Part shown: positions 16,212 through 26,878 of the stretch, piece after piece
Layout of the letters: each line of letters opens with the position of its first letter
How positions within the stretch are numbered: position 1 is the first letter of the stretch
From: Rhodospirillaceae bacterium
GTDB taxonomy: Bacteria > Pseudomonadota > Alphaproteobacteria > Rhodospirillales > Casp-alpha2
Length of the DNA stretch: 64,000 bases
Assembly (NCBI GenBank): GCA_016845145.1
Contig: JAERTE010000139.1
Location: forward strand, 1 to 64,000
Reading direction: 5' to 3'
Position numbers and translations under genes: made by a program
The notes under the pieces: model-generated
Database searches by the model: none
Told to the model about the DNA's origin: nothing
Seen by the model: only the letters and a program-made list of their open reading frames with translations

Positions 16212-17363
16212 ATGCAATTCATCGTTGCCGCGACGTTGGCTCAACGCTTCGCATTCAGCTTTCTTGTTCCACTCGTCCTCGCCTCTGTAGTTCTTGTTTT
16301 CCAGATAGACAGGTGGCAAGAGGCCAAGGATGAAGCAGATGCGTGGATTTCTGGTCCTGGGCCGCAATGCGAACGTGTGCTCTCGGAGATCTACACGAAA
16401 CACCGGAGGATTAAGGAGGAGGTTTGCGGGGGTGTCGTCAGTGATGACTGCGCTGCGAGGTTGAAGAAGCTAGACGCACAAATCCAACAAATAAGAAAAG
16501 CTACGGGTTGCCCTATCAGTTATTGGCATCATCTAAATCCACTCCTATCTCCGTTTCTTTTTTCTCCAAAATCACCAGGTCCGTTCCTGGAATATTCTCT
16601 GGGTAGATTTGACTTAAACATTCCTGAGGCGCTCGCCGGATTTGCGGGGCTCGCTGTCTTGGTTTTTGTCCTGTGGGACGCTTGTTGCCGTTTCCTCATC
16701 ATGGAACCAAAAGGTTGGCGGCGGCTGATACTAATTGTCTCGGTCCTCGCCTCCATCTTAGTGGCCAGTTATTTCCTCTTGGAACACCGAGATGAGGAGG
16801 GAGCGCTTATCTTCGGTTTGCCTGTGCTGCCGCTGTCACTCGTGGCATTGATCTATGTGCATTGGGCCATTCATTGGATTGCATCCGGTTTTCGAGATGA
16901 CTCAGTGATGGTGGGCCCTCAAATCGCCCAAGGCGCGGTGCATACGACCTCAACGCATGAGAGGGCTCCAGATCCTCTTGAAACCGTAGAAGCCCCCCCT
17001 TCAGAGCCTAACCTTGAGCGAGAAGAGCTAGACACAGCTTTAGCCGTGCCTGGCGAAGTCCCTTCCTCATTTCAGCAGACAGAGGAGAGCCGTTGGCTGG
17101 TTGTCTTGCACCTGTGGGGAGGTGTTTGCATTTTTGTCCCAATCAAAATTTGGTGGAGGGAATATTTCGACATCAGCGTCGGTGCGCTTGGCGAGGTGGC
17201 TCTGTTCGTTGCGTGCTTTCTTGTTTCTCGTCAAATTGTGCGTTCTCTCTGGTCCAGATTTACTGAACGCCAAAGTCGCGTGATTGTTGCAGTTGCGTTG
17301 GTAGTGCTCTTCCCCATTGTTATGGGCGGCGGTGGCGCGGCCTTGCTCGCGGCCTTTCACTGA
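16212..17363 (+). CDS. Polytopic membrane protein of unknown family, first gene of the cargo cluster
   Basis: 383 residues from the ATG at 16212, with TAGGAG five bases upstream. About seven hydrophobic segments: residues 10-32, 135-156, 168-188, 200-222, 296-316, 322-345 and 355-380. Between the first and second is a soluble, cysteine-containing region (GPQCERVLSEIYTKHRRIKE ... IQQIRKATGCP) predicted to be extracytoplasmic and helical; between the fourth and fifth is an acidic, proline-rich cytoplasmic loop. No catalytic motif is recognised. Same strand and close to the next three genes. Confidence 0.65.
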   Translation: MQFIVAATLAQRFAFSFLVPLVLASVVLVFQIDRWQEAKDEADAWISGPGPQCERVLSEIYTKHRRIKEEVCGGVVSDDCAARLKKLDAQIQQIRKATGCPISYWHHLNPLLSPFLFSPKSPGPFLEYSLGRFDLNIPEALAGFAGLAVLVFVLWDACCRFLIMEPKGWRRLILIVSVLASILVASYFLLEHRDEEGALIFGLPVLPLSLVALIYVHWAIHWIASGFRDDSVMVGPQIAQGAVHTTSTHERAPDPLETVEAPPSEPNLEREELDTALAVPGEVPSSFQQTEESRWLVVLHLWGGVCIFVPIKIWWREYFDISVGALGEVALFVACFLVSRQIVRSLWSRFTERQSRVIVAVALVVLFPIVMGGGGAALLAAFH

Positions 17364-17406
17364 TACTCCGACGGTTCAGAATGGCACAACAAATTTGAGT
17401 CCACAC

Positions 17407-18420
17407 ATGTCAGACAACCAGACGAATCTTAGACAAAAACTATCCAGAGCCGCGATTCTCGGGAGCCAATTGCTGGTCGCCGGTATCTTTGCGTTTTGGT
17501 ATCAGGGGGTGTTCGGAGATCAGGCGACATTATACGACGGCCGCCAGATATCGGCGCTATCGGACGCCCAGCTCCAAGACGCCCTTCAACAAGGGCTCGT
17601 CTCTAGCGTAACAACGGTCTCGTTCTTCGGCCAGTACCCGTATCAATTTGAGGGAAGACCTAGCTTGTTTCTTATGCCGTTGATCCTTGTAGTAACGGCG
17701 GCTCCCGGCTTCATGCTGCTTCACTGGATCAGCAACCATCTTTTGGCTCACCTGACGTCATCCGGGCGTTCCAATTGGCGCCACAGTTTTTCCCCATTGT
17801 TTCGTATGATGCTCGGGCTCGTCGTAGTTTGGACGTTGGCGTCAGCAGCTTGGTTCTCCGATGAGCTGTACGATTTCGAGCCCGACCGCGTTCATTGCTA
17901 TGATGTGATTGCGGATCAGCAGTTGAGAAAATTGGCGAAAGCCGCCCAAATTCAGCATCCCGCCAATCTCATCGACCCGTTTGACCAGGTGTTGGCCAGT
18001 GCAGACGACGTATTTCGTCAAAGGGCGCTTTTCGAAGCTCGACTCGCTGAGCTTGGTGGACAAATCGAGACGATCCAGAAATGTCACAATCTACCTGCCC
18101 ATCACGTTTTCCAGAGCTTGGAAAAATGGTTGTTTGCCCTGGCTCTCGTTCTGACCCCCGCTCTTGTTTTTGTTATCTATTTTCAAGTCGCCCACAAAAA
18201 TCTCCTCCAACGCATTTGGCTGGCGCGTTCTCCTATGTGGAGGGCAGCTGCTTATCTACTTGCCGCCTGGGGGCTTTCTTGGTCTGGCATCTATTTTTTG
18301 TTCTCTCCCTTCGGGCATCCTATTAATCATTTTTCGGGGTATTTTTCTGTTTTGGTTGGGGCGCCTATTTGCGGATGGCTCATCTACCGAGCCTGGAGCG
18401 TACTTAGGTCATCGAGTTAG
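17407..18420 (+). CDS. Second polytopic membrane protein of the cargo cluster
   Basis: 337 residues from the ATG at 17407; a longer frame from 17317 would overlap the previous gene and lacks a ribosome site. Hydrophobic segments lie at about residues 13-33, 85-106, 125-146, 238-260, 280-300 and 310-330. Like the upstream protein it has a membrane helix, a helical extracytoplasmic stretch with isolated cysteines (HCYDVIADQQLRKLAKAAQI ... GGQIETIQKCHNLPAHHVFQ) and a C-terminal bundle. The two may be distant paralogues forming one complex. No known family. Confidence 0.6.
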   Translation: MSDNQTNLRQKLSRAAILGSQLLVAGIFAFWYQGVFGDQATLYDGRQISALSDAQLQDALQQGLVSSVTTVSFFGQYPYQFEGRPSLFLMPLILVVTAAPGFMLLHWISNHLLAHLTSSGRSNWRHSFSPLFRMMLGLVVVWTLASAAWFSDELYDFEPDRVHCYDVIADQQLRKLAKAAQIQHPANLIDPFDQVLASADDVFRQRALFEARLAELGGQIETIQKCHNLPAHHVFQSLEKWLFALALVLTPALVFVIYFQVAHKNLLQRIWLARSPMWRAAAYLLAAWGLSWSGIYFLFSPFGHPINHFSGYFSVLVGAPICGWLIYRAWSVLRSSS

Positions 18421-18422
18421 CT

Positions 18423-18719
18423 ATGCCAACTGAGGATGAAATTTATGAGTGCTTCCAGATATTCACGGAAATCGTATTGGAGGAAGGTGAGTTGGTTGCC
18501 CGAAAAGAGTGGGACAGCGGCGGCCCGGGCGGTGGGGCTGGCGTCGTAACCGTGTACGAGTTTCGCTCCTGCTTTTTTGGCGTCAGTGATGAGGACTTCC
18601 GGGGCCCCTTCGATGATCTAGATGAAGCATGTGATAGTGTTGGCTTGAAAGCCATTACCTCTGCTACCCAAACCATCGTGATTCACGACGAGACCATCTA
18701 TCAACGCGAAGGAAGCTGA
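18423..18719 (+). CDS. Small acidic hypothetical protein (98 residues)
   Basis: Starts two bases after the stop of the preceding membrane gene and ends one base before the next start, so it is certainly part of the same transcript. Strongly acidic, no membrane segment: EDEIYECFQIFTEIVLEEGE, a glycine-rich turn (SGGPGGGAGV), then EFRSCFFGVSDEDF. Size and charge resemble immunity proteins or small regulators, but there is no recognised family. Confidence 0.55.
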   Translation: MPTEDEIYECFQIFTEIVLEEGELVARKEWDSGGPGGGAGVVTVYEFRSCFFGVSDEDFRGPFDDLDEACDSVGLKAITSATQTIVIHDETIYQREGS

Positions 18720-18720
18720 T

Positions 18721-19506
18721 ATGCTGGGCGCCATTGCGGGCGACATCATTGGGTCGCGGTTCGAGCACGACAATCACAAGTCGAAGGACTTCGACCTCTT
18801 TCATTCGGACTGCCGGTTCACAGACGACACGGTTTGTACAGTCGCTGTTGCCGATTGCCTCCTGAACGATGGTGATTTCGCGGAATACCTTGGCCGTTTT
18901 GCCACGCTGTATTCGAGCCGTGGCTTTGGGGGAATGTTCTTGAGGTGGGCGCATCAATGGGACCGCCAGCCCTATGGATCGTACGGTAACGGCTCAGCTA
19001 TGCGCGTCTCCCCAGTCGCCTATATCGCCCGAGATGAGGGGGAGGTCCTCGATTTAGCGGAACGTTCTGCCGAAGTTACGCACAATCATCCCGATGCGAT
19101 TACCGGCGCACAGGCAACAGCCTTGGCTATTTGGTTGGGTCGAAACGGGAGCGACGCGGATGAAATCCGCTCGGCAACCGTCGCGCGCTTCGGGTATGAT
19201 CTAAGCCAGACCGTCGACGAAATCCGGCCAGGCTACAGCTTCGATATAAGGTGCGTAGGGACAGTCCCGCCAGCTCTCGTCTGCGCCCTCGAAGCAGAGA
19301 GTTTTGAAGATGCGATACGCAACGCGGTCTCAATCGGTGGCGACACGGACACGATCTGCGCCATCGCCGGCGGCGTTGCTGAGTCCTTGTTCGGGCTCCC
19401 CGAAGAGATTGAGACGACCGCGCGAGGTTTTCTCAATGCTGAACTCCTTGATGTGGTGGACAGGTTTCGGGAAAAATGCGCTGAGCATTCGACGACAGCT
19501 TCGTGA
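18721..19506 (+). CDS. ADP-ribosylglycohydrolase family protein (DraG/ARH fold)
   Basis: 261 residues. All family landmarks are present in order: MLGAIAGDIIGSRFE (first metal loop), RFTDDTVCTVAVADCL (Thr-Asp-Asp), GSYGNGSAMRVSP, EVTHNHPDAITGAQATALAI and ISIGGDTDT-type SIGGDTDTICAIAGG. These bind the binuclear Mg/Mn centre that cleaves ADP-ribose from arginine, serine or other acceptors. DraG in nitrogen fixers has a dedicated partner DraT; none is seen here. Linkage with two membrane proteins and a small acidic protein inside a mobile island suggests a defence, toxin-neutralising or signalling role rather than nitrogenase control. Confidence 0.85.
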   Translation: MLGAIAGDIIGSRFEHDNHKSKDFDLFHSDCRFTDDTVCTVAVADCLLNDGDFAEYLGRFATLYSSRGFGGMFLRWAHQWDRQPYGSYGNGSAMRVSPVAYIARDEGEVLDLAERSAEVTHNHPDAITGAQATALAIWLGRNGSDADEIRSATVARFGYDLSQTVDEIRPGYSFDIRCVGTVPPALVCALEAESFEDAIRNAVSIGGDTDTICAIAGGVAESLFGLPEEIETTARGFLNAELLDVVDRFREKCAEHSTTAS

Positions 19507-19569
19507 GGGAGCCTACGGTGATTGGGAAAGAAATTCGCTGATGATTTCGGCAAAACAGAGAACCGGGAT

Positions 19570-20186
19570 ATGGGCGGTTTAGGTTCCGGAAATTGGTATA
19601 GATGGCCGACCCGGCCCGTCGTGGAGGAGGGGCTGGCGCTAGATATCAACTGGCTTATCCGTCATCAGCACATTCACCCCGGCACTTGGTCGCGAGGCAC
19701 ATTCAAATGGTCGGTGGCCGGAAATGGCGAGCAAGTCGCCTCCGTTGGCTACGAAGCCGATTTGACTGACCCAGAAAGTGCCTGGATGCGATTCACTACA
19801 AGCATGGAGACACACACGAGGACTACCAGGTTCTCCTGACAACGACCCGGCCGAACTACGGTGGCCGGCGCTGGTGGTTTGTATGCCCGGTCAAGGGCAT
19901 AAAAGCAGTCAAACTCTATCTAGCCGCCGGCGGAGACCGGTTCGCGTCCCGGCAAGCCTATGGCATGGCCTATAGAAGCCAGAATGAGTCTCGTGAGGAC
20001 CGGTTGGCAAACAAGGCTCACAAGTTGCGGCGCAGATTAGGTGGGCAGGCTGGTTTCGATCAACCGCTTCCTGAGAGGCCAAAGGGGATGCACTGGAAGA
20101 CGTACGCCAAGATTTGTGCCGAGATAGAGTATCTAGAGGCCACGAGTACGATGGTAATGGCGAATCGATATAGCGGTTGGTGTTAA
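19570..20186 (+). pseudogene. GGLGSGNW-type element protein, single frameshift
   Basis: The family is common in alphaproteobacterial islands: MGGLGSGNWYRWPTR at the start, then INWLIRHQHIHPGTWSRGTF. The frame breaks at about 19793-19797 (WMR then F), where one T seems to be missing (TT for TTT); restoring it gives HYKHGDTHEDYQVLLTTTRP, NYGGRRWWFVCPVKGIKAVK, and a basic C-terminal part ending at TAA 20184-20186. The usual zinc-ribbon cysteines are mostly absent here. A shorter fragment of the same family lies at 14843. The next gene starts at the very next base. Confidence 0.6.
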
Positions 20187-21284
20187 ATGCTAGACAGAAC
20201 TGATAAGCGAGCAATTTTCGTCGATACCTCAGAACTGACATCAAAGTCGTTTGATTTTACCAACCCTGTTTTTGATTCACTTATCAAGGTTTGTGCTAAC
20301 GAACGCTTCTCTCTAATTGGCAACGCGATTACAGATGCAGAGGTCAGGCAGCGGATTTCTGTGCACATCGAGGAAGGAAATCAAAAACTAAAAACTGTTC
20401 AGTCGAAATGGGCCGGCCTTAGGAAAAGCCAGAAAAACGATGTGTTTATGTTTCTTAGTGTGGGCTTTGATTTGAAGGCGCTCAAGGAAAGGGTTGGCAA
20501 TAGTTATCAAGATTTCCTCGACTCATGTGATTGCCATGTCATCGACGTATACGCCGTTGATTTGGGCTTGGTTTTTGAAAGGTATTTCGGACACAAACCA
20601 CCCTTTGGGAGTGGCAAGAAGAAAAACGAATTTCCCGATGCGATAGTCGGGCTATCAGTCAAGGAATGGGCCATCAAGGAGGATGTATTTGTCTATGTAG
20701 TTAGCAGCGATTCAGACTTTAAAGCCTTCTGTGAGGCCGAAGACAGGTTTCATTGTTTCGAGAACACAGAAAAACTCCTGGACCACATATACGCTGGCGA
20801 GAGTTTTGACGCTGGCGAAGCTCGGACTATTTTCAGGAAAAACCAAGATATCGTAGAGAGGGAATTGGAAAGGGCGCTGCCTGAGAGTTTTAATCAGCTC
20901 GGATTTAGTTTCAGCGCTGGTTACTATCCGGCCGACGGTGAAATCGTTGAGGTGGACGTGTGCTCCATCGACATCGTTGATGCGAATGTTATTGATGTTG
21001 AAGATAATCTGGTTACGGCAGAGCTTGAGGTCGAAGTCGAATTCGAGGCTCAGTACTCCTTTTGGGATGAGGTGTCACCAAACTATGAGTTCGGCTTCGA
21101 AAACGCGGTGGCGAACGGGGTGACAGTCACCACCGCCATTGTCTACCCAATCGTCCGTTTCTCAGTTAACCGTGAAAACCCGTCAAAGTCCGCTGTGGAG
21201 ATAGCCAATTTCCCTGCGGGAATGACTATTGAGGTCGAGGTTGATCTTCGCGACGAATACGGTGACTACGGTCAATACAAATAG
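20187..21284 (+). CDS. PIN-domain protein (DUF4935-like), 365 residues
   Basis: The ATG directly follows the preceding stop. Residues 1-180 show a PIN nuclease fold: RAIFVDTSELTSKSFDF (first Asp), an acidic residue near NAITDAEVRQRI, KKKNEFPDAIVGLSVKEW and VYVVSSDSDFKAFCEAED (last acidic pair), preceded by a long helical insert as in the DUF4935 subset. The C-terminal half (from about residue 230) is beta-rich and very acidic (EIVEVDVCSIDIVDANVIDV and onward), resembling a sensor or binding domain. PIN proteins of this kind occur in defence loci as RNases; no antitoxin partner adjoins it here. The last gene before the right end of the element. Confidence 0.75.
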   Translation: MLDRTDKRAIFVDTSELTSKSFDFTNPVFDSLIKVCANERFSLIGNAITDAEVRQRISVHIEEGNQKLKTVQSKWAGLRKSQKNDVFMFLSVGFDLKALKERVGNSYQDFLDSCDCHVIDVYAVDLGLVFERYFGHKPPFGSGKKKNEFPDAIVGLSVKEWAIKEDVFVYVVSSDSDFKAFCEAEDRFHCFENTEKLLDHIYAGESFDAGEARTIFRKNQDIVERELERALPESFNQLGFSFSAGYYPADGEIVEVDVCSIDIVDANVIDVEDNLVTAELEVEVEFEAQYSFWDEVSPNYEFGFENAVANGVTVTTAIVYPIVRFSVNRENPSKSAVEIANFPAGMTIEVEVDLRDEYGDYGQYK

Positions 21285-21323
21285 AGTGGTTTTCGCAAGG
21301 CAGCCCGAGAAAACGGCCGAATA

Positions 21324-21340
21324 GATTGCTATTTGATTGC
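21324..21340. promoter_or_regulatory. Right-arm integrase-binding-like repeats
   Basis: GATTGC occurs at 21324-21329 and 21335-21340, 11 bases apart and 48 bases inside the intact attachment site. The combined sequence fits GATTGCTRTWTGATTGCT, nearly the same as 11280-11297 in front of the integrase. Presence of this phased motif only near the two ends of the element supports arm-type binding sites. Confidence 0.5.
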
Positions 21341-21388
21341 TGGGCTAAAATCATCAAGGGGAGATTCAGCATAACCCCTTGAAAAAAT

Positions 21389-21465
<77 letters not shown>

Positions 21466-21544
21466 CTATGGATATGGCGCTTCTCATACACCGTATCTGA
21501 GGAATCGACAAGAATTCAGACCGGCTCGGCTCTTTTCGCGTTGA

Positions 21545-22003
21545 CTACTCTCGATGATAGGGGTGGCCTGTGAGTATACACTGCGCACGGAACAACTGCT
21601 CAGCCAGCATGGCGCGGACCAGCAGATGTGGCCATGTCTGTGCCCCCAACGATACCACAAGATCGGCCCTTTTGAGCACGGCGTCACCGTGGCCGTCGGC
21701 GCCGCCGATCAGCCATGCCACCTCCCGAATGCCGGAGTCGCGCCACGCCCCGATCTTTCTGGCCAAGGCCAAGCTGGACAGGGCATTGCCGGTGCCATCA
21801 AGCGCCACAACGCGCGCACCGTTCGGCACGCCGCCCAGCAACAACTGGGCTTCCTTGGCTTTCAATTCTTCAGGTGAGAGTTTTTTGCGCTCTTCCACTT
21901 CGCGCAGCGTCAGGGCTGGTTTCAAGCGCGCCGCGTAATGCTCATACAGCGCACGTTCTGGCCCGCGCTTCCAACGCCCGACAGCGACGATGATCGATTT
22001 CAT
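21545..22003 (-). CDS. rlmH: 23S rRNA pseudouridine-1915 N3-methyltransferase
   Basis: 152 residues, the normal length for RlmH. The SPOUT knot is recognisable from [20 protein letters not shown] and the SAM-binding [20 protein letters not shown], ending with the family tail [16 protein letters not shown]. It methylates pseudouridine 1915 in helix 69 of assembled 70S ribosomes. It is last in the obgE-proB-proA-nadD-rsfS-rlmH order typical of alphaproteobacteria, 54 bases after rsfS. Confidence 0.95.
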   Translation of the reverse strand: MKSIIVAVGRWKRGPERALYEHYAARLKPALTLREVEERKKLSPEELKAKEAQLLLGGVPNGARVVALDGTGNALSSLALARKIGAWRDSGIREVAWLIGGADGHGDAVLKRADLVVSLGAQTWPHLLVRAMLAEQLFRAQCILTGHPYHRE

Positions 22004-22057
22004 GCTTATCCATACCGTCGCTAAAGGGGTGAATACCGGATCAACTACAAGGCCAGT

Positions 22058-22477
22058 TTAAGCACTGGCGCCGGTGGCCGTCTCCGATGTCGGCACGTCG
22101 CCCGGCGTGGTCCAGATTTTCTCCAGATTATAGAACTCCCGGACTTCGGGGCGGAACAAATGCACAATGATGTCACCGGCATCGAGCAGCACCCAGTCGC
22201 ACTGCTGATGGCCTTCGATGGCGACACTTTTGACGCCCGCGGCCTTAATACTGCGGTGGAGATGGTCGGACATGGCGCTTACGTGGCGCTGCGATGTTCC
22301 GGAGGCAACGACCAGATAGTCGGCGATCTCGGTCTTGCCGGTGAGTTCGATAACGACAACCTGTTCGGCCTTGTCGTCTTCGAGGGTGGTTTCCACCAGG
22401 TCGAGTAGTTTCTCAACCGGCGGCGGGTTCTCAGGCTTTGTTATTTTGGTACTCCTTTCGTCGATCATAGTTGTCAT
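22058..22477 (-). CDS. rsfS: Ribosomal silencing factor RsfS
   Basis: 139 residues. The core VIELTGKTEIADYLVVASGT, SQRHVSAMSDHLHRSIK and GDIIVHLFRPEVREFYNLEK is the RsfS fold (Iojap family), which binds ribosomal protein L14 and blocks subunit joining under starvation. The ATG overlaps the nadD stop (ATGA), so translation is coupled. An extra about 20-residue polar tail follows the conserved W in KIWTTPGDVP. Confidence 0.95.
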   Translation of the reverse strand: MTTMIDERSTKITKPENPPPVEKLLDLVETTLEDDKAEQVVVIELTGKTEIADYLVVASGTSQRHVSAMSDHLHRSIKAAGVKSVAIEGHQQCDWVLLDAGDIIVHLFRPEVREFYNLEKIWTTPGDVPTSETATGASA

Positions 22478-23088
22478 TGCGCCCGCTTTTGGCGGCGTAA
22501 TTGTGTTGCCGATAGCGGGTTCAAAGGACGCTTGAACAACACCCAGGCGGGTGAGCGTTTATCCGCCAGCCGGGACGCCTTGTACGCTGGCACCCTGTAT
22601 CTGGCGAAACGTCGCGCCGCTTTTGCCTGCTCGGCTCTTAAAGAATAGGTGGGGCGCGCGAAAACCGCAACGGGAACGGTATGAAAGATTCGTGACCATT
22701 GCCGCCAGCGGTGCATCTGCACCAGGTTGTCGGCTCCCATAAGCCATATGAAACGTGCGTTTGGGAACCGTTCACGCAGGGCAGCAAGGGTGTCTGCCGT
22801 ATACTGGGTGCCCAGCTCCGTCTCAATGCCGGTGACGGTGATCCGGGGGTCGTCGGCTGTCCGCGCCGCCTCGGCGATTCGCCGTTCCAATGGCGCCATG
22901 CCCTGAGCCGGCTTCAACGGATTTTGCGGTGACACCATCCACCACACCCCATCGAGGCGCAGTTTGCACATTGCCAGCTCACTGATTTCGAGGTGGCCGT
23001 CGTGGGCGGGATTGAAAGACCCGCCCAGCAACCCGATGCGCGCATTCTTTGGGTCGGAGATCTCGTTATTTGACGTCAAGGCCGGCAC
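22474..23088 (-). CDS. nadD: Nicotinate-nucleotide adenylyltransferase
   Basis: 204 residues from a GTG at 23088 that overlaps the proA end by 13 bases. The nucleotidyltransferase signature is [20 protein letters not shown], followed by [14 protein letters not shown], both diagnostic of NadD. It transfers AMP to nicotinate mononucleotide, the penultimate step of NAD synthesis. The C-terminus lacks a clean ISSTxIR motif and instead reads [11 protein letters not shown], a common variant. Confidence 0.92.
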   Translation of the reverse strand: MPALTSNNEISDPKNARIGLLGGSFNPAHDGHLEISELAMCKLRLDGVWWMVSPQNPLKPAQGMAPLERRIAEAARTADDPRITVTGIETELGTQYTADTLAALRERFPNARFIWLMGADNLVQMHRWRQWSRIFHTVPVAVFARPTYSLRAEQAKAARRFARYRVPAYKASRLADKRSPAWVLFKRPLNPLSATQLRRQKRAQ

Positions 23089-24341
23089 TGTCCCGTACCG
23101 CGCACCACGTATTTCATCGACGTCAGCTGCTCGACACCCACCGGCCCGCGCGCATGCAACTTGCCTGTCGAGATGCCGATCTCGGCACCCATGCCAAACT
23201 CGCCACCGTCGGCGAACTGCGTCGACGCGTTGACCATGACGATGGCGCTGTCGACTTCGTTCAAGAATTTCTCTGCGGTTTCGGCATTTTCGGTAACAAT
23301 GGCTTCGGTGTGCTGTGAGCCGAAATCGGAGATATGGCGGATCGCGGCGCCAACGCCGTCCACAGTGCGAACCGCCAGAATTGAATCAAGAAACTCGGTC
23401 CCCCAGTCCGTATCCTGCGCGGCGACCATGCGCGGATCCGCCGCGCGGGCTTCCGCATCGCCACGCACCTCGCATCCGGCCTCGACCAGGCCATCCATGA
23501 TGCGCGTCAACATAGGCAAAGCGCCACGATCGATGAGAAGTGTTTCGGTGGATCCGCAAATCCCGGTGCGCCGCATCTTCGCATTGACGACCAATTTCGC
23601 CGCCATGGCCGGGTCGGCATCCTCAGTGACGTACGTATGGCAGATACCTTCCAGGTGCTTGAACAAAGGCACCCGGCTTTCGGCGGATACCCGAGCAACC
23701 AGAGATTTCCCGCCCCGCGGCACGATGACGTCGATATGGTCGGTCATGGTCAGCATCTTGCCGACGGCGGCGCGGTCGCGGGTCGGCACGCGCTGCACGG
23801 CGGCTTCAGGCAATCCCGCGTCGCGCAATCCCGATTGCAATGCTTCCAAAATGGCGGCGGAGGAATGGAAACTTTCCGACCCGCCCCGCAAAATAGCTGC
23901 GTTGCCGGCCTTCAGGCACAACGCGCCGGCGTCTGCCGTGACATTGGGGCGCGATTCGTAAATCACGCCGATAACGCCTAAAGGCACGCGGCGGCGCTCA
24001 AAATGCAGCCCATTGGGCCGGTCCCATTCTTCGGTCACAGCGCCTACCGGGTCGGGCAAGGCCGCAACCTCGCCCAGACCCTTGGCCATAGCTTCAATGC
24101 GGCTTTCATCCAGCGCCAAGCGATCGAGCATGGCGGCCGACAAGCCTTTGTCTCGGCCGAAGGCCATGTCTTTGGCGTTCTCGGAAATGATCTGATTTTG
24201 GTTGCGGCGCAGCGCCTCGGCGGCACTCTTGAGCGCGGTATTTTTGGCATCCGCCGAGGCCGTTGCCAACTGCCGCCCAGCATCGCGTGCGGCGTCGCCG
24301 ATTTCTTTCATCATCGTTTGGATGTCGCGCGTGTCGGTCAT
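23076..24341 (-). CDS. proA: Gamma-glutamyl phosphate reductase
   Basis: 421 residues. The aldehyde-dehydrogenase fold shows [35 protein letters not shown] and the active-site cysteine region [15 protein letters not shown]. It converts gamma-glutamyl phosphate to glutamate semialdehyde in proline synthesis. ProB follows upstream on the same strand with 12 bases between, the usual proBA arrangement. Confidence 0.96.
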   Translation of the reverse strand: MTDTRDIQTMMKEIGDAARDAGRQLATASADAKNTALKSAAEALRRNQNQIISENAKDMAFGRDKGLSAAMLDRLALDESRIEAMAKGLGEVAALPDPVGAVTEEWDRPNGLHFERRRVPLGVIGVIYESRPNVTADAGALCLKAGNAAILRGGSESFHSSAAILEALQSGLRDAGLPEAAVQRVPTRDRAAVGKMLTMTDHIDVIVPRGGKSLVARVSAESRVPLFKHLEGICHTYVTEDADPAMAAKLVVNAKMRRTGICGSTETLLIDRGALPMLTRIMDGLVEAGCEVRGDAEARAADPRMVAAQDTDWGTEFLDSILAVRTVDGVGAAIRHISDFGSQHTEAIVTENAETAEKFLNEVDSAIVMVNASTQFADGGEFGMGAEIGISTGKLHARGPVGVEQLTSMKYVVRGTGQCRP

Positions 24342-24353
24342 GACATGGTTCCT

Positions 24354-26551
<2,198 letters not shown>

Positions 26552-26553
26552 TT

Positions 26554-26581
26554 AAAAAAGGGGAATGGCTGGCCATTCCCC
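26554..26581 (-). terminator. Intrinsic terminator of the rplU-rpmA operon
   Basis: ggggaatggc (26560-26569) and gccattcccc (26572-26581) form a perfect ten-base stem; in the minus-strand transcript it is followed by six U (complement of 26554-26559). It lies 33 bases past the rpmA stop, before obgE. Confidence 0.85.
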
Positions 26582-26614
26582 TAAACTCGCGTTGGCGAAT
26601 GACCTGTGTTCAGA

Positions 26615-26872
26615 TCACGCCGACGGCTCCACGCCCACGAAGGTGCGGCCACCGGTGCGCTTGCGAAAGCTCACCTTGCCAGCAACCGTGGCGAAGATCG
26701 TGTGGTCTTTGCCGATGCCGACGTTGTCGCCCGGATGGTACTTGGTGCCGCGCTGGCGCAGGATAATGTTGCCCGGCTCAACGCTTTCGCCGCCGTATCT
26801 TTTAACGCCGAGACGCCGGCCTTCGGTGTCGCGGCCGTTGCGGGAGCTACCGCCTGATTTCTTATGTGCCAT
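26615..26872 (-). CDS. rpmA: 50S ribosomal protein L27
   Basis: 85 residues with the full family sequence: [40 protein letters not shown] and [20 protein letters not shown]. Its N-terminus reaches the peptidyl-transferase centre. It lies six bases after rplU on the same strand, and a strong terminator follows. Confidence 0.98.
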   Translation of the reverse strand: MAHKKSGGSSRNGRDTEGRRLGVKRYGGESVEPGNIILRQRGTKYHPGDNVGIGKDHTIFATVAGKVSFRKRTGGRTFVGVEPSA

Positions 26873-26878
26873 GAGACG

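Noticed and set aside
18721-19506. Nitrogenase-regulating DraG
   Set aside because: The fold is the same, but there is no draT or nif gene in view and the context is a mobile island, so the specific DraG role is not supported.
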